From positions 1-21,690 of the forward strand of contig CANRMV010000007.1 of assembly GCA_947631875.1 (NCBI GenBank): DNA of 21,690 bases. The letters are read 5' to 3'. This stretch comes from an uncultured Clostridia bacterium (lineage in GTDB: Bacteria; Bacillota; Clostridia; Christensenellales; UBA1242). Under the pieces are notes generated by a model. That model was not told the DNA's origin. It worked only from the letters and a program-made list of their open reading frames with translations, and ran no database searches. Positions 16,242 to 21,690 of this stretch are shown piece by piece; the stretch's first letter is position 1; each line of letters begins with the position of its first letter. Position numbers and translations under genes: made by a program.

Positions 16242-16547
16242 TTATTTCCTTGCCACAAACGCAAAAGTAAATTTAAGATAAAAGAAATCATCTTTTTCAA
16301 ACAATTTTTCCAATTTATGCAACAATTCTTGATTTCTTTTATTCAGAGATTGAAATTGTGCAGTGTTTGTATCAATTTAAGGGAAGTCGGGGTGATATCG
16401 ATATGAAAAGTCCATTTCAAATTGTTCTTAAACATTTTCAAATACTTTTTGAATAATATTTTGAGTAAAATTTGCTCCTTTTTCAATTTGTAAATTCAAT
16501 CTATCCTGTTCGGCTATTGGTTTGTCATATGCTTTATAATTTTTCAA
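16242..16547 (-). pseudogene. Decayed gene with two in-frame stops, possibly a methyltransferase
   Basis: A single minus-strand frame runs from TTG 16547 (GGAGG at 16552-16556) to TAA at 16242, interrupted by TAA at 16428-16430 and 16377-16379. The three pieces are 39, 16 and 44 aa. All are protein-like, with the last reading SLNKRNQELLHKLEKLF and ending FTFAFVARK. Such an ending is common in class I SAM-dependent methyltransferases, but no SAM-binding motif remains, so that is a weak guess. About 100 codons is short for that family, so an internal deletion is likely as well. Confidence 0.55.
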
Positions 16548-16586
16548 TTTGCCTCCAACAAAATATATTTTGTAAATTGGTTTTTA

Positions 16587-16724
16587 TGGTGCTCTCGTCA
16601 GGACTTGCGCCGCATCGCTTACGCGACCGCCCATTGTCATGGGCTTGCTATCACGCCGGGGCGGCAAACGCGACACTTTTGCTTTTCCGCCGTTCGAGCC
16701 CTATAAAAAGTTTTTCAAATTTGG
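16587..16724 (-). repeat. GC-rich structured block bounded by tRNA 3'-end copies
   Basis: In otherwise AT-rich DNA, about 110 bp here are clearly GC-rich. The block is bounded by direct repeats that look like the last 25 bases of a tRNA with CCA: 16587-16611 (degenerate T-loop) and 16722-16746 (intact T-arm). It contains self-complementary parts: GCCCAT/ATGGGC (16629-16634 with 16639-16644), CCGCCC/GGGCGG (16627-16632 with 16659-16664), flanking CGCG pairs, and TCGC-GTAA-GCGA on the minus strand, a GNRA-type tetraloop. Open frames across it (for example plus 16472-16771) look spurious. Confidence 0.6.
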
Positions 16725-16765
16725 TGCTCCCGTCAGGACTCGAACCCGAACAAATGGTTCCGAAG
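16722..16765 (-). tRNA. 3' half of split tRNA-Arg(TCG); left attachment site
   Basis: Minus strand: it begins within the anticodon loop (CTTCGGA), then ACCAT (3' strand of the anticodon stem), a short variable loop, a T-arm TCGGG-TTCGAGT-CCTGA, acceptor strand CGGGAGC, A and CCA. Nothing on its 5' side can form the D-arm or acceptor. The matching 5' half lies at 19409-19448. The core GTTCCGAAG (16757-16765, plus strand) is the likely crossover. Confidence 0.85.
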
Positions 16766-16831
16766 AAATGAAAAAACAATGCCGTTTTTTATCATTTTTT
16801 AGCCCGTTTTTACCGTTTTCTATCAAATATT

Positions 16832-16860
16832 AAAATCGCTAAATTGCCCTAAAACAAAGG
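16832..16860. repeat. 29-base repeat, left copy
   Basis: It is identical at 25 of 29 positions to 19252-19280, in the same orientation. It starts AAAATCGCT and ends AAAGG. The two copies lie near opposite ends of the element. Confidence 0.65.
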
Positions 16861-16883
16861 CGTTTGGCGATTTTTGTTTTTTT
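16832..16883. terminator. Hairpin with T tract left of the KilA-N gene
   Basis: AAAATCGC (16832-16839) pairs with GCGATTTT (16867-16874), followed by a T-rich run on the plus strand and a weaker one on the minus strand. It could end KilA-N transcription or block read-in from the left. Confidence 0.45.
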
Positions 16884-16996
16884 AGTCGAACCCCGTAGCA
16901 CCTATACGATATTATACAACACTTTTTTGCTAAAAAACAACACTTTTGCAAAAATCTTGCATTTTTGCTGTATTTTTTTGCAACAAAATTAAAATT
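16884..16996. other. AT-rich end region with repeated short motifs
   Basis: No gene is seen here. ACAACACTTTT occurs twice, about 20 bp apart (16917 and 16937 onward). Such spaced direct repeats near an element end could be arm-type recombinase or accessory protein sites. Confidence 0.35.
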
Positions 16997-17821
16997 TCAC
17001 TTTTTATCATCTAACAAAAAATGGTTGCTTGTTTGACTTAATACTCTCAGCTGAGATTTGGCCATATTGTTCAGTTGCACAAGCCTTTCACTTTGTGGGA
17101 CTTTTTGTTCAATTAAAATGGCGTTATAACTTTCCATATTGGCAATAACAAGTAATTGTTCTATTGTCGCATAATCTCTTATGTTGCCTTTAAGATTTGG
17201 ATTTTCGGTTTTCCACTCGCCAGCAGTCTTTCCAAAGAGTGCAACATTCAAAACATCTGCTTCGTTAGCATAAACAAAATTTATTTGATTTTTTGTTAGA
17301 GTTGGCACAATCAAATTTTCTTTGATAGCGTCTGTATGTATGTGATAATTAAGTTTTGCAAGCTCGCGCTTTGCGTTCCACTCCAATTCTTTTTGTTCTG
17401 CAATCTTTAAGCGCTGAAATTCTTTAATGAGATAAAATTCAAATTCTGTAGATACCCAACTTGCAAATTTAAAAGCAATATCTTGATGTGCGTAGGTCCC
17501 GCCATTAAGTCCAGATTTTGAAACAACACCAATGGCATTTACTTTTTCTATCCATTGTTTTGGAGAAAGAGTAAACGAGTGTGCGCCACTTTGTGATAAA
17601 AACTGGTCGATTTCGACCACTTTTACATCTGGATTATAAAACCTTTCCCATAATCCCATATATTCTATTGCTGAATAAGTCCTAAACCAATTCTTAACTA
17701 CATCTGCTGGTGCGATTGGATTTTTCATTTTTGCAATGTCTGTAAGAGAAATAAATTTTTCTTTGTCAATGTTTTTGTAAGAAACATTTATGCCTTTTAC
17801 AACAACTTCGTTTTTTGTCAT
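16997..17821 (-). CDS. KilA-N domain protein
   Basis: This 274-aa protein has a KilA-N domain at about 7-137, a DNA-binding module of phages, plasmids and DNA viruses. Visible marks are KFISLTDIAKMKN near 22-34, NWFRTYSAIEYMGLWE at 44-59, and GLNGGTYAHQDIAFKFASWVSTEFEFYLIKEFQRLK at about 104-139, a signature of the family that I read in two parts (GLNGGTYAHQDIA and FASWVSTEFEFYLIKEF). A helical region follows, then a C-terminal domain of unknown role around 175-255. The start has AGGAGT (17827-17832). Such genes are common accessory genes in gut Firmicutes and are often found beside mobile DNA. It is divergent from the ankyrin gene. It could be a regulator or antirepressor of the element; it is not an integrase. 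Confidence 0.88.
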   Translation of the reverse strand: MTKNEVVVKGINVSYKNIDKEKFISLTDIAKMKNPIAPADVVKNWFRTYSAIEYMGLWERFYNPDVKVVEIDQFLSQSGAHSFTLSPKQWIEKVNAIGVVSKSGLNGGTYAHQDIAFKFASWVSTEFEFYLIKEFQRLKIAEQKELEWNAKRELAKLNYHIHTDAIKENLIVPTLTKNQINFVYANEADVLNVALFGKTAGEWKTENPNLKGNIRDYATIEQLLVIANMESYNAILIEQKVPQSERLVQLNNMAKSQLRVLSQTSNHFLLDDKK

Positions 17822-17840
17822 ATTAAACTCCTATGGTAGC

Positions 17841-17846
17841 ATTATA
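17841..17846 (-). promoter_or_regulatory. -10 element of the KilA-N promoter
   Basis: TATAAT on the minus strand, preceded by TGC (extended -10). No good -35 is seen. It lies 20 bases before the start codon. Confidence 0.55.
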
Positions 17847-17919
17847 GCACAAAGTTTAAAGTTTTTTATGCTTTTTTCGCATAATTTCAAAAAAAATTAA
17901 AAAATTTCCTAAAAAGGTC

Positions 17920-17951
17920 TTGACAATTCTCACCCCCCCCCGTGTTATAAT
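17920..17951 (+). promoter_or_regulatory. Ankyrin gene promoter with C9 tract, probably phase variable
   Basis: TTGACA (17920-17925) and TATAAT (17946-17951, preceded by TGT) are both consensus, but 20 bp apart. The spacer contains nine consecutive C (17933-17941), very rare in this AT-rich sequence. Gain or loss of C by slipped-strand mispairing would change the spacer; C6 would give the optimal 17 bp. The present length should be weak, although the extended -10 may keep some activity. Confidence 0.75.
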
Positions 17952-18002
17952 AAGAACAGTAATGAAAAATTGCAAGAAAAAATAAGAAAAGGAGAAAAAT
18001 TT

Positions 18003-18812
18003 ATGGATTTAAAAGCAGTTCAATTTACAGTGAGTTGCATGACGGGAGACATGAATGCCGTCAAGAAATATGTTGAAGGAGGGAACGACATAAATGCCCG
18101 CGGTGTCAGTGGCAGCACTGGTTTGGCATTTGCATGCAATAATTCTCAACTGGATGTTATAACATATTTGTTAGAACATGGGGCAGATCCAACTATACAA
18201 GATGACTATGGTTTTTCTGTATCAACTGATCCAACACTTTCAACAGCAGTAAAAACTCTTCTCAAAAATTATTCAAAAACGGAAGATGTAAAATTGACCG
18301 ACGATGCAAAAAAGACCATGGTAAACGCAATTTTGAGATCCACAACAAAAAATGTTAATGTCGATAATGCGACAAGACAAATGAAGTCTTTGTTTGAAGA
18401 AAAATATGATGCTGATGATGAAACTATTCTTAGTCTTACAAAAACTTATGCGGAACTGTTGATTTATAATACCGTCTTCAATGCCGATCAAGGCATCCAG
18501 TCCGTTGCAAAAAGAATATCCGAACAAGATGGTTTTATTAAACGAGCAATGGGAATTGAAGATAACACAATTTCCTGCCGTAATTTTAAAACTTATGGAG
18601 ATCGTGCAATACGCCTGATGCAAGGACTTGAAAAACTGGGTCTTAGCACGCCTGATGAAGTTAATCTTGGCTTGGCATATTTGAAATGCAAAATGGTTGA
18701 CACGGCAATATATGAAAAAATTGATCCTTATAAAATTTATACTGATCTTAACGAAGATAAGCAAACCTTTTTATCTCAATTACAGGTCGGTAAAATTGAA
18801 AGGTATATTTGA
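18003..18812 (+). CDS. Ankyrin-repeat protein
   Basis: This 269-aa protein starts at ATG 18003, with AAGGAG eight bases upstream; an in-frame ATG-less extension upstream has no ribosome binding site. Residues about 4-66 form two ankyrin repeats (GDMNAVKKYVEGGNDINARGVSG, then GLAFACNNSQLDVITYLLEHGADP read as consecutive units), a protein-binding scaffold. The rest (90-269) is helical and charged and I do not recognise it. No signal peptide or membrane helix is seen, so it acts in the cytoplasm. It is followed eight bases later by a 37-aa gene, and its promoter is probably phase variable. A role in regulation, a toxin-antitoxin pair or defence is possible but not shown. Confidence 0.8.
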   Translation: MDLKAVQFTVSCMTGDMNAVKKYVEGGNDINARGVSGSTGLAFACNNSQLDVITYLLEHGADPTIQDDYGFSVSTDPTLSTAVKTLLKNYSKTEDVKLTDDAKKTMVNAILRSTTKNVNVDNATRQMKSLFEEKYDADDETILSLTKTYAELLIYNTVFNADQGIQSVAKRISEQDGFIKRAMGIEDNTISCRNFKTYGDRAIRLMQGLEKLGLSTPDEVNLGLAYLKCKMVDTAIYEKIDPYKIYTDLNEDKQTFLSQLQVGKIERYI

Positions 18813-18820
18813 GGTGAAAT

Positions 18821-18934
18821 ATGAAAAAAGAAAACATATTGAGAATTTTAGATGACGATTTCGAAAACAATAAGGATTTCGCAAAGACAATAACAATTAA
18901 ATCGTTCATTGCAAGAAAAAATTTAAAAAAATAA
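18821..18934 (+). CDS. Small 37-aa protein after the ankyrin gene
   Basis: ATG at 18821 has a strong GAGGTGAAAT ribosome binding site and opens a 37-codon frame. The N-terminal half is acidic (ILDDDFENNKDF) and the C-terminal half basic (IKSFIARKNLKK). It lies eight bases after the ankyrin stop and before a good terminator, so the two genes form one unit. I do not recognise it; a small partner or regulator of the ankyrin protein is a guess. Confidence 0.65.
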   Translation: MKKENILRILDDDFENNKDFAKTITIKSFIARKNLKK

Positions 18935-18971
18935 GGGCTTATTTTCTACTATAAAAAAACAATTAAAATGA

Positions 18972-19010
18972 TAAAGGCACCGAGTAAAATTGGTGCCTTT
19001 ACATTTTTTC
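18972..19010 (+). terminator. Terminator of the ankyrin unit
   Basis: A perfect 10-bp stem TAAAGGCACC/GGTGCCTTTA (18972-18981 with 18992-19001) with a 10-base loop is followed by CATTTTTTCT. Confidence 0.9.
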
Positions 19011-19286
19011 TGCAAAAATGATAGCATACAACACTATCCATAAATGACCGATATTTACTGACATTTTTGGCTTTTTCGTGCAAAAATTTTCAACAAATTT
19101 GCAAAAAATTTGCAATTTGGGCAAAAAATGGCCAAAAATAGCCCATTTTTTGATAAGACAAAATCGAACCCCAAATAAAAGTTTTTTTGCAAAATGAAGG
19201 TCTATCTTGCAAGAAAATTTGTAGCAAAAATTAAAAAAATGTAGCAACTTCAAAATCGCTACATCTCCCTAAAATAAAGGGATTTA
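19011..19286. other. AT-rich non-coding right end of the element
   Basis: No gene is supported. It contains the perfect inverted repeat CAAAAAATGG/CCATTTTTTG (19122-19131 with 19143-19152), several GCAAAAA/TTTGC motifs, ATACAACACT (19026-19035, matching 16914-16923) and the right copy of the 29-base repeat (19252-19280). The minus-strand open frame at 18999-19253 has no ribosome binding site and looks spurious. Confidence 0.45.
19252..19280. repeat. 29-base repeat, right copy
   Basis: 25 of 29 positions match 16832-16860. It ends six bases before the 3' end of the intact tRNA-Arg. Part of it (CCCTAAAATAAAGGG) forms a small hairpin that could end the tRNA transcript on the minus strand. Confidence 0.6.
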
Positions 19287-19362
19287 TGGTGCCCGTGACG
19301 CGACTCGAACACGCAACACTCGGTTCCGAAGACCGATGCTCTATCCATTGAGCTACACGGGC
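19287..19362 (-). tRNA. tRNA-Arg (anticodon TCG), intact
   Basis: This 76-nt gene with encoded CCA has acceptor GCCCGTG/CACGGGC, a D-arm with AGCTCAATGGATAGAGC, an anticodon stem TCGGT/ACCGA around loop CTTCGGA (anticodon TCG, reading CGA and probably other CGN codons), and T-loop TTCGAGT. All stems pair. It lies inside the element, 46 bp downstream (in its own direction) of the truncated 5' half of the host tRNA-Arg. No clear promoter is seen in those 46 bp, so it probably uses the promoter of the split gene. Confidence 0.95.
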
Positions 19363-19408
19363 AAAATTGGCAATTTTTTGAAGGAAAAATTGCAAACCCT
19401 AAATATGT

Positions 19409-19448
19409 GTTCCGAAGACCATTGTGCTATCCATTACACCACGAGAGC
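19409..19448 (-). tRNA. 5' half of split tRNA-Arg(TCG); right attachment site
   Basis: Minus strand: acceptor GCTCTCG, TG, D-arm GTGT-AATGGATA-GCAC, A, anticodon stem ATGGT, loop CTTCGGA, then AC, after which the sequence becomes unrelated AT-rich DNA. Joined to 16756-16722 it gives a 75-nt tRNA with a perfect anticodon stem (ATGGT/ACCAT) and an acceptor with a single G-U pair. Alone it cannot make a tRNA. Confidence 0.85.
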
Positions 19449-19466
19449 ATTTTCGTTTGCAACTCT

Positions 19467-19472
19467 ATTATA
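19467..19472 (-). promoter_or_regulatory. -10 element of the split tRNA gene
   Basis: TATAAT on the minus strand preceded by TGA (extended -10), 18 bases before the tRNA 5' end. The -35 is poor. Transcription from here passes through the broken 5' half into the intact tRNA-Arg. Confidence 0.55.
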
Positions 19473-19574
19473 TCACATCTTTTTTTGTTTTTTAAAGCAT
19501 TTTTATAAAAAGTTTGCTCTTTGCTTGCTTTTTTTTTGCTTTTTGTTTAAAATAATTTTAGTTGGGAGCGGTTT

Positions 19575-21593
19575 ATGAGCGATAAATCAAAAAAGTCCTC
19601 TAAAAAAGGTTTGATTATTTGTTTAATTATTTTCACCATTTTGGGCTATGCAGGTGGCGTTGCTATATACTATTTTATGCACTCCGCTGAGGGCATTCAA
19701 ATTGTTGAATGTTTAACTAAGGACTATGCTTTTGTTGGGGCTGGTGCGGGGCTTATTCTTGGCATATTGGGATATGCATTCACAAGGCCAAAAAAGATGA
19801 GAACTGCAACCAACCCAAAAACAACAGGAAAAACATCTGATGGCACAGAAATGGATTTGGCATACAATTCAGAATGGCTTCAACCAAACGACATTAAAAA
19901 CAAATTTGGGCTTATTACAACAACTTGGTCGCAACTTCCATCCCTTAAAAACACGGGGGTTGTTTTCAGAAACACCATTGAGGGCAGCAAATATCAAATT
20001 GCAATGAAGGATGAATATCACTGCCTTATCATAGGAACAACCGCATCTGGTAAAACATCTTTGGTGCTTGTGCCAAGTATAAGAATTTATGCTCACTCTG
20101 GCGAAAAGCCATGCATGGTTATTTCCGACCCAAAGGGCGAACTTTACACAATGACAAGCAAAATTTGTGAAGATGAAGGCTATCGTGTTATCACGCTTGA
20201 CCTTCGTGACCCATTCTCTTCAACGCGATGGAACCCTATGGACCATGCGTTTGATTTGTATCACAAAGGAAAAAACTGCTCAAAAAATATCAAAAAGTGC
20301 GTTGACGGAACAAGGCCAAAACAAGCGGGCTATCAAGAAATTCCTGGCGAAACTTATGGAAAAGAGTGGTTTGGCTTTGAAGGTGTGGCTTATCCTAATG
20401 AGGACCAACTTCGCGTTGCGGTTAAGAGTGCCGAGCAAGTTTATTGTGATTTAGCACAAAATGAGCTTCGTGAAATTTGCAACACAATCGCTCCAAAATC
20501 TCCAAAGGCATCAGACCCAACTTGGGAAGAGGGTGCCCAGGACTATTTATATGGTGTTGCACTTGCTATGCTTGAAGATAGTTTAAATCCAGAACTTGGA
20601 ATGACAAAAGAAAAGTTCAATTTCTTCAACTTATACAAAATTGCAACTTATCGTGACCCAGATGCCGAAGCACCATTTGAAACTGTTAGAAAATATTTGC
20701 TGCAAGGGCGTGATGAAGCAACATCAAATGTTCCAAACTTGACCTCTGCCGTTATTAACAACGCACCAAACACAACAAAATCATATATCGGCGTTTTGAA
20801 TGGCAAAATTTCATTCATGAACGATATTGGCATTTCTTACTTAACCTCGCAAAGCGATATTAATTTTGACGATTTCACAAGCAAGCCAACGGTGTTCTAT
20901 TTGATTATTCCAGATGACCGTGAAGAGCGACACAATTTGGCAATTTTGTGCCTGTCGCAACTTTATAAAAGGCTTGTTGACAAGGCCAACAGTTACCACA
21001 GCAAAAAACTGCCACAACACGTTTACTTCATTTTGGAGGAGTTTGGTAACTTGCCACCAATTCCAAAGTTTGACAGTATGATAACCGTTTCTCGTGGACG
21101 AAACATTTTGTATGAAATGGCTGTTCAGTCATACACCCAACTTGAAACAAAATATGGACAAGATGCCGCCAAAACCATTCGCGGAAACTGCAACGCACAA
21201 ATTTATATTGGAACGGATGACCAGCCAACGCAAGACGCGTTCTCAAAAATGTGTGGCGAAGTTCAACTTATTCATGAGGAAACAAACGTATCAAAAAGCA
21301 CAAAGAACACAGACGACATCAACAAAACAACCAACGTTCAAAGAACAACAAGAGCGCTTATCACACCTTATGAGCTTGGACAACTTGAATTTGGTGAAGT
21401 TATTGTTAAATTGTTCCGTTACAACCCAATGCGTTTAAGATTAACTCGTTGGGACCAAGTTCCATTCTTCTATAAAAAAGATGCTGTAAGGCAAGTTGGA
21501 ATTATGAAGAGTTTGGACACTCAAAAAGTTTATTATGACATTAAGATGAGAAACAGCAAGGTGATTAAGAAAACAAGCCCATTTGACTTCTAG
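19575..21593 (+). CDS. VirD4/TraG-type conjugation coupling protein
   Basis: This 672-aa type IV coupling protein is a membrane ATPase that brings relaxase-bound DNA to a type IV secretion channel. Two N-terminal membrane helices (about 12-34 and 50-69) are followed by a cytoplasmic ATPase domain: Walker A GTTASGKTS (154-162), the family motif SDPKGEL (184-190), and Walker B YFILEEFGNLP (484-494). The SRGRNI and RGNCNAQIYIGTDD parts are also typical of TraG proteins of Gram-positive conjugative elements. The start has GGGAG seven bases upstream. No other conjugation gene is inside the window; the gene probably begins an integrative conjugative element that continues to the right. It lies just outside the split-tRNA element. 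Confidence 0.93.
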   Translation: MSDKSKKSSKKGLIICLIIFTILGYAGGVAIYYFMHSAEGIQIVECLTKDYAFVGAGAGLILGILGYAFTRPKKMRTATNPKTTGKTSDGTEMDLAYNSEWLQPNDIKNKFGLITTTWSQLPSLKNTGVVFRNTIEGSKYQIAMKDEYHCLIIGTTASGKTSLVLVPSIRIYAHSGEKPCMVISDPKGELYTMTSKICEDEGYRVITLDLRDPFSSTRWNPMDHAFDLYHKGKNCSKNIKKCVDGTRPKQAGYQEIPGETYGKEWFGFEGVAYPNEDQLRVAVKSAEQVYCDLAQNELREICNTIAPKSPKASDPTWEEGAQDYLYGVALAMLEDSLNPELGMTKEKFNFFNLYKIATYRDPDAEAPFETVRKYLLQGRDEATSNVPNLTSAVINNAPNTTKSYIGVLNGKISFMNDIGISYLTSQSDINFDDFTSKPTVFYLIIPDDREERHNLAILCLSQLYKRLVDKANSYHSKKLPQHVYFILEEFGNLPPIPKFDSMITVSRGRNILYEMAVQSYTQLETKYGQDAAKTIRGNCNAQIYIGTDDQPTQDAFSKMCGEVQLIHEETNVSKSTKNTDDINKTTNVQRTTRALITPYELGQLEFGEVIVKLFRYNPMRLRLTRWDQVPFFYKKDAVRQVGIMKSLDTQKVYYDIKMRNSKVIKKTSPFDF

Positions 21594-21680
21594 CGCGGGG
21601 ACAACTAGAATTTTTTACGCGGACACAAAAACACAGCAACATGCTGTGTTTTTTAACCGCTAAAATTCGTTTTCCCCGCG
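21594..21680 (+). terminator. Three-tier nested hairpin after the coupling protein gene
   Basis: The inner stem AAAAACACAGC/GCTGTGTTTTT (21627-21637 with 21643-21653, 5-base loop) is a standard terminator. It is nested inside GAATTTT with GCGG pairing CCGC with AAAATTC (21608-21622 with 21657-21668), and outside that CGCGGGGA/TCCCCGCG (21594-21601 with 21673-21680). The outer arm starts right at the stop codon. Confidence 0.75.
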
Positions 21681-21690
21681 GACCCTTTTT

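Larger units (their letters stand above)
16757..19408. mobile_element. Probable integrated element splitting a tRNA-Arg gene
   Basis: The direct repeats GTTCCGAAG at 16757-16765 and 19409-19417 flank about 2.65 kb, and removing one copy plus the intervening DNA restores a complete 75-nt tRNA-Arg. The interior holds a KilA-N gene, an ankyrin gene, a 37-aa gene and an intact tRNA-Arg(TCG). The ends also carry short repeats (ATACAACACT at 16914 and 19026; a 29-base repeat at 16832 and 19252). Anticodon-loop targeting is typical of tyrosine recombinases, but none is encoded here, so the element is either decayed or mobilised by an enzyme supplied elsewhere. Confidence 0.75.

Noticed and set aside
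16587..16765. CRISPR array
   Set aside because: Only two diverged copies of a tRNA end with one non-spacer-like interval; no regular repeat-spacer pattern and no cas genes.
16472..16833. Two plus-strand open frames of 99 and 64 codons across the tRNA-like region
   Set aside because: They read through tRNA 3'-end and structured GC-rich sequence, have no ribosome binding site, and look like the usual false frames over tRNA genes.
18273..18764. 163-codon minus-strand open frame
   Set aside because: It is a shadow of the ankyrin gene, with the typical Ile/Phe/Cys bias of an antisense frame.
18999..19253. 84-codon minus-strand open frame at the right end of the element
   Set aside because: It overlaps a terminator and AT-rich repeats, has no ribosome binding site and a Phe/Lys-rich composition from the A/T runs.
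16757..19417. Group I intron in the tRNA-Arg anticodon loop
   Set aside because: Such introns exist in tRNA-Arg genes, but this insert has duplicated ends, carries several genes and a whole tRNA, and shows no intron core that I can see.
19520..19532. Poly-T run ahead of the coupling protein gene as a phase switch
   Set aside because: Long T runs are common in this AT-rich sequence and it does not sit in a defined promoter spacer.

Overview
The window is AT-rich DNA with standard-code genes (TGA ends several genes), clear AGGAGG-type ribosome binding sites, extended -10 promoters (TGnTATAAT), short hairpin-plus-T terminators and tRNA genes with an encoded CCA. This fits an uncultured low-GC Gram-positive bacterium (Firmicutes/Clostridia-like). 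No rRNA or other taxonomic marker is present, so the placement is an inference.

Layout. (1) 1-5653, minus strand: an ATP-grasp ligase, the two halves of a heterodimeric ABC exporter (one canonical and one degenerate Walker B), a stand-alone HD-domain protein of the YhaM type, and a transglutaminase-like protein cut by the window edge. The exporter pair appears to have its own promoter and to be leaderless. (2) 5796-7029, plus: threonine aldolase followed by a tiny or broken reading frame. (3) 7068-9375, minus: metallophosphoesterase, PHP phosphoesterase, and a hexapeptide-repeat acyltransferase. (4) 9455-13413, plus: a remnant of a paralogue, an unrecognised 291-aa protein with a perfect consensus promoter, a tandem GNAT protein, a possible 57-aa protein, then dapA-dapB of lysine/diaminopimelate synthesis. 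(5) 13532-16206: a YjgN/DUF898-like membrane protein behind a palindrome-rich promoter, and a divergent MFS transporter that looks leaderless. (6) 16242-16765: a decayed gene with in-frame stops and a GC-rich structured block bounded by tRNA 3'-end copies. (7) 16757-19408: a probable 2.65-kb integrated element. (8) 19575-21593: a VirD4/TraG-type conjugation coupling protein followed by a long nested hairpin.

The most unusual part is region 7. A minus-strand tRNA-Arg(TCG) gene is split in its anticodon loop: the 5' half is at 19409-19448, the 3' half at 16722-16765, and both keep the 9-bp sequence GTTCCGAAG. Joined through one copy of that core, the halves give a well-folding 75-nt tRNA. The DNA between them carries a KilA-N protein, an ankyrin-repeat protein, a 37-aa peptide and, near its right end, a complete second tRNA-Arg(TCG). 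That intact tRNA has no clear promoter of its own and lies downstream of the promoter of the broken gene, so the element may replace the tRNA it destroyed and use the host promoter to express it. No recombinase is recognisable inside. The ankyrin gene's promoter contains a run of nine C between its -35 and -10, a typical slipped-strand phase-variation arrangement.
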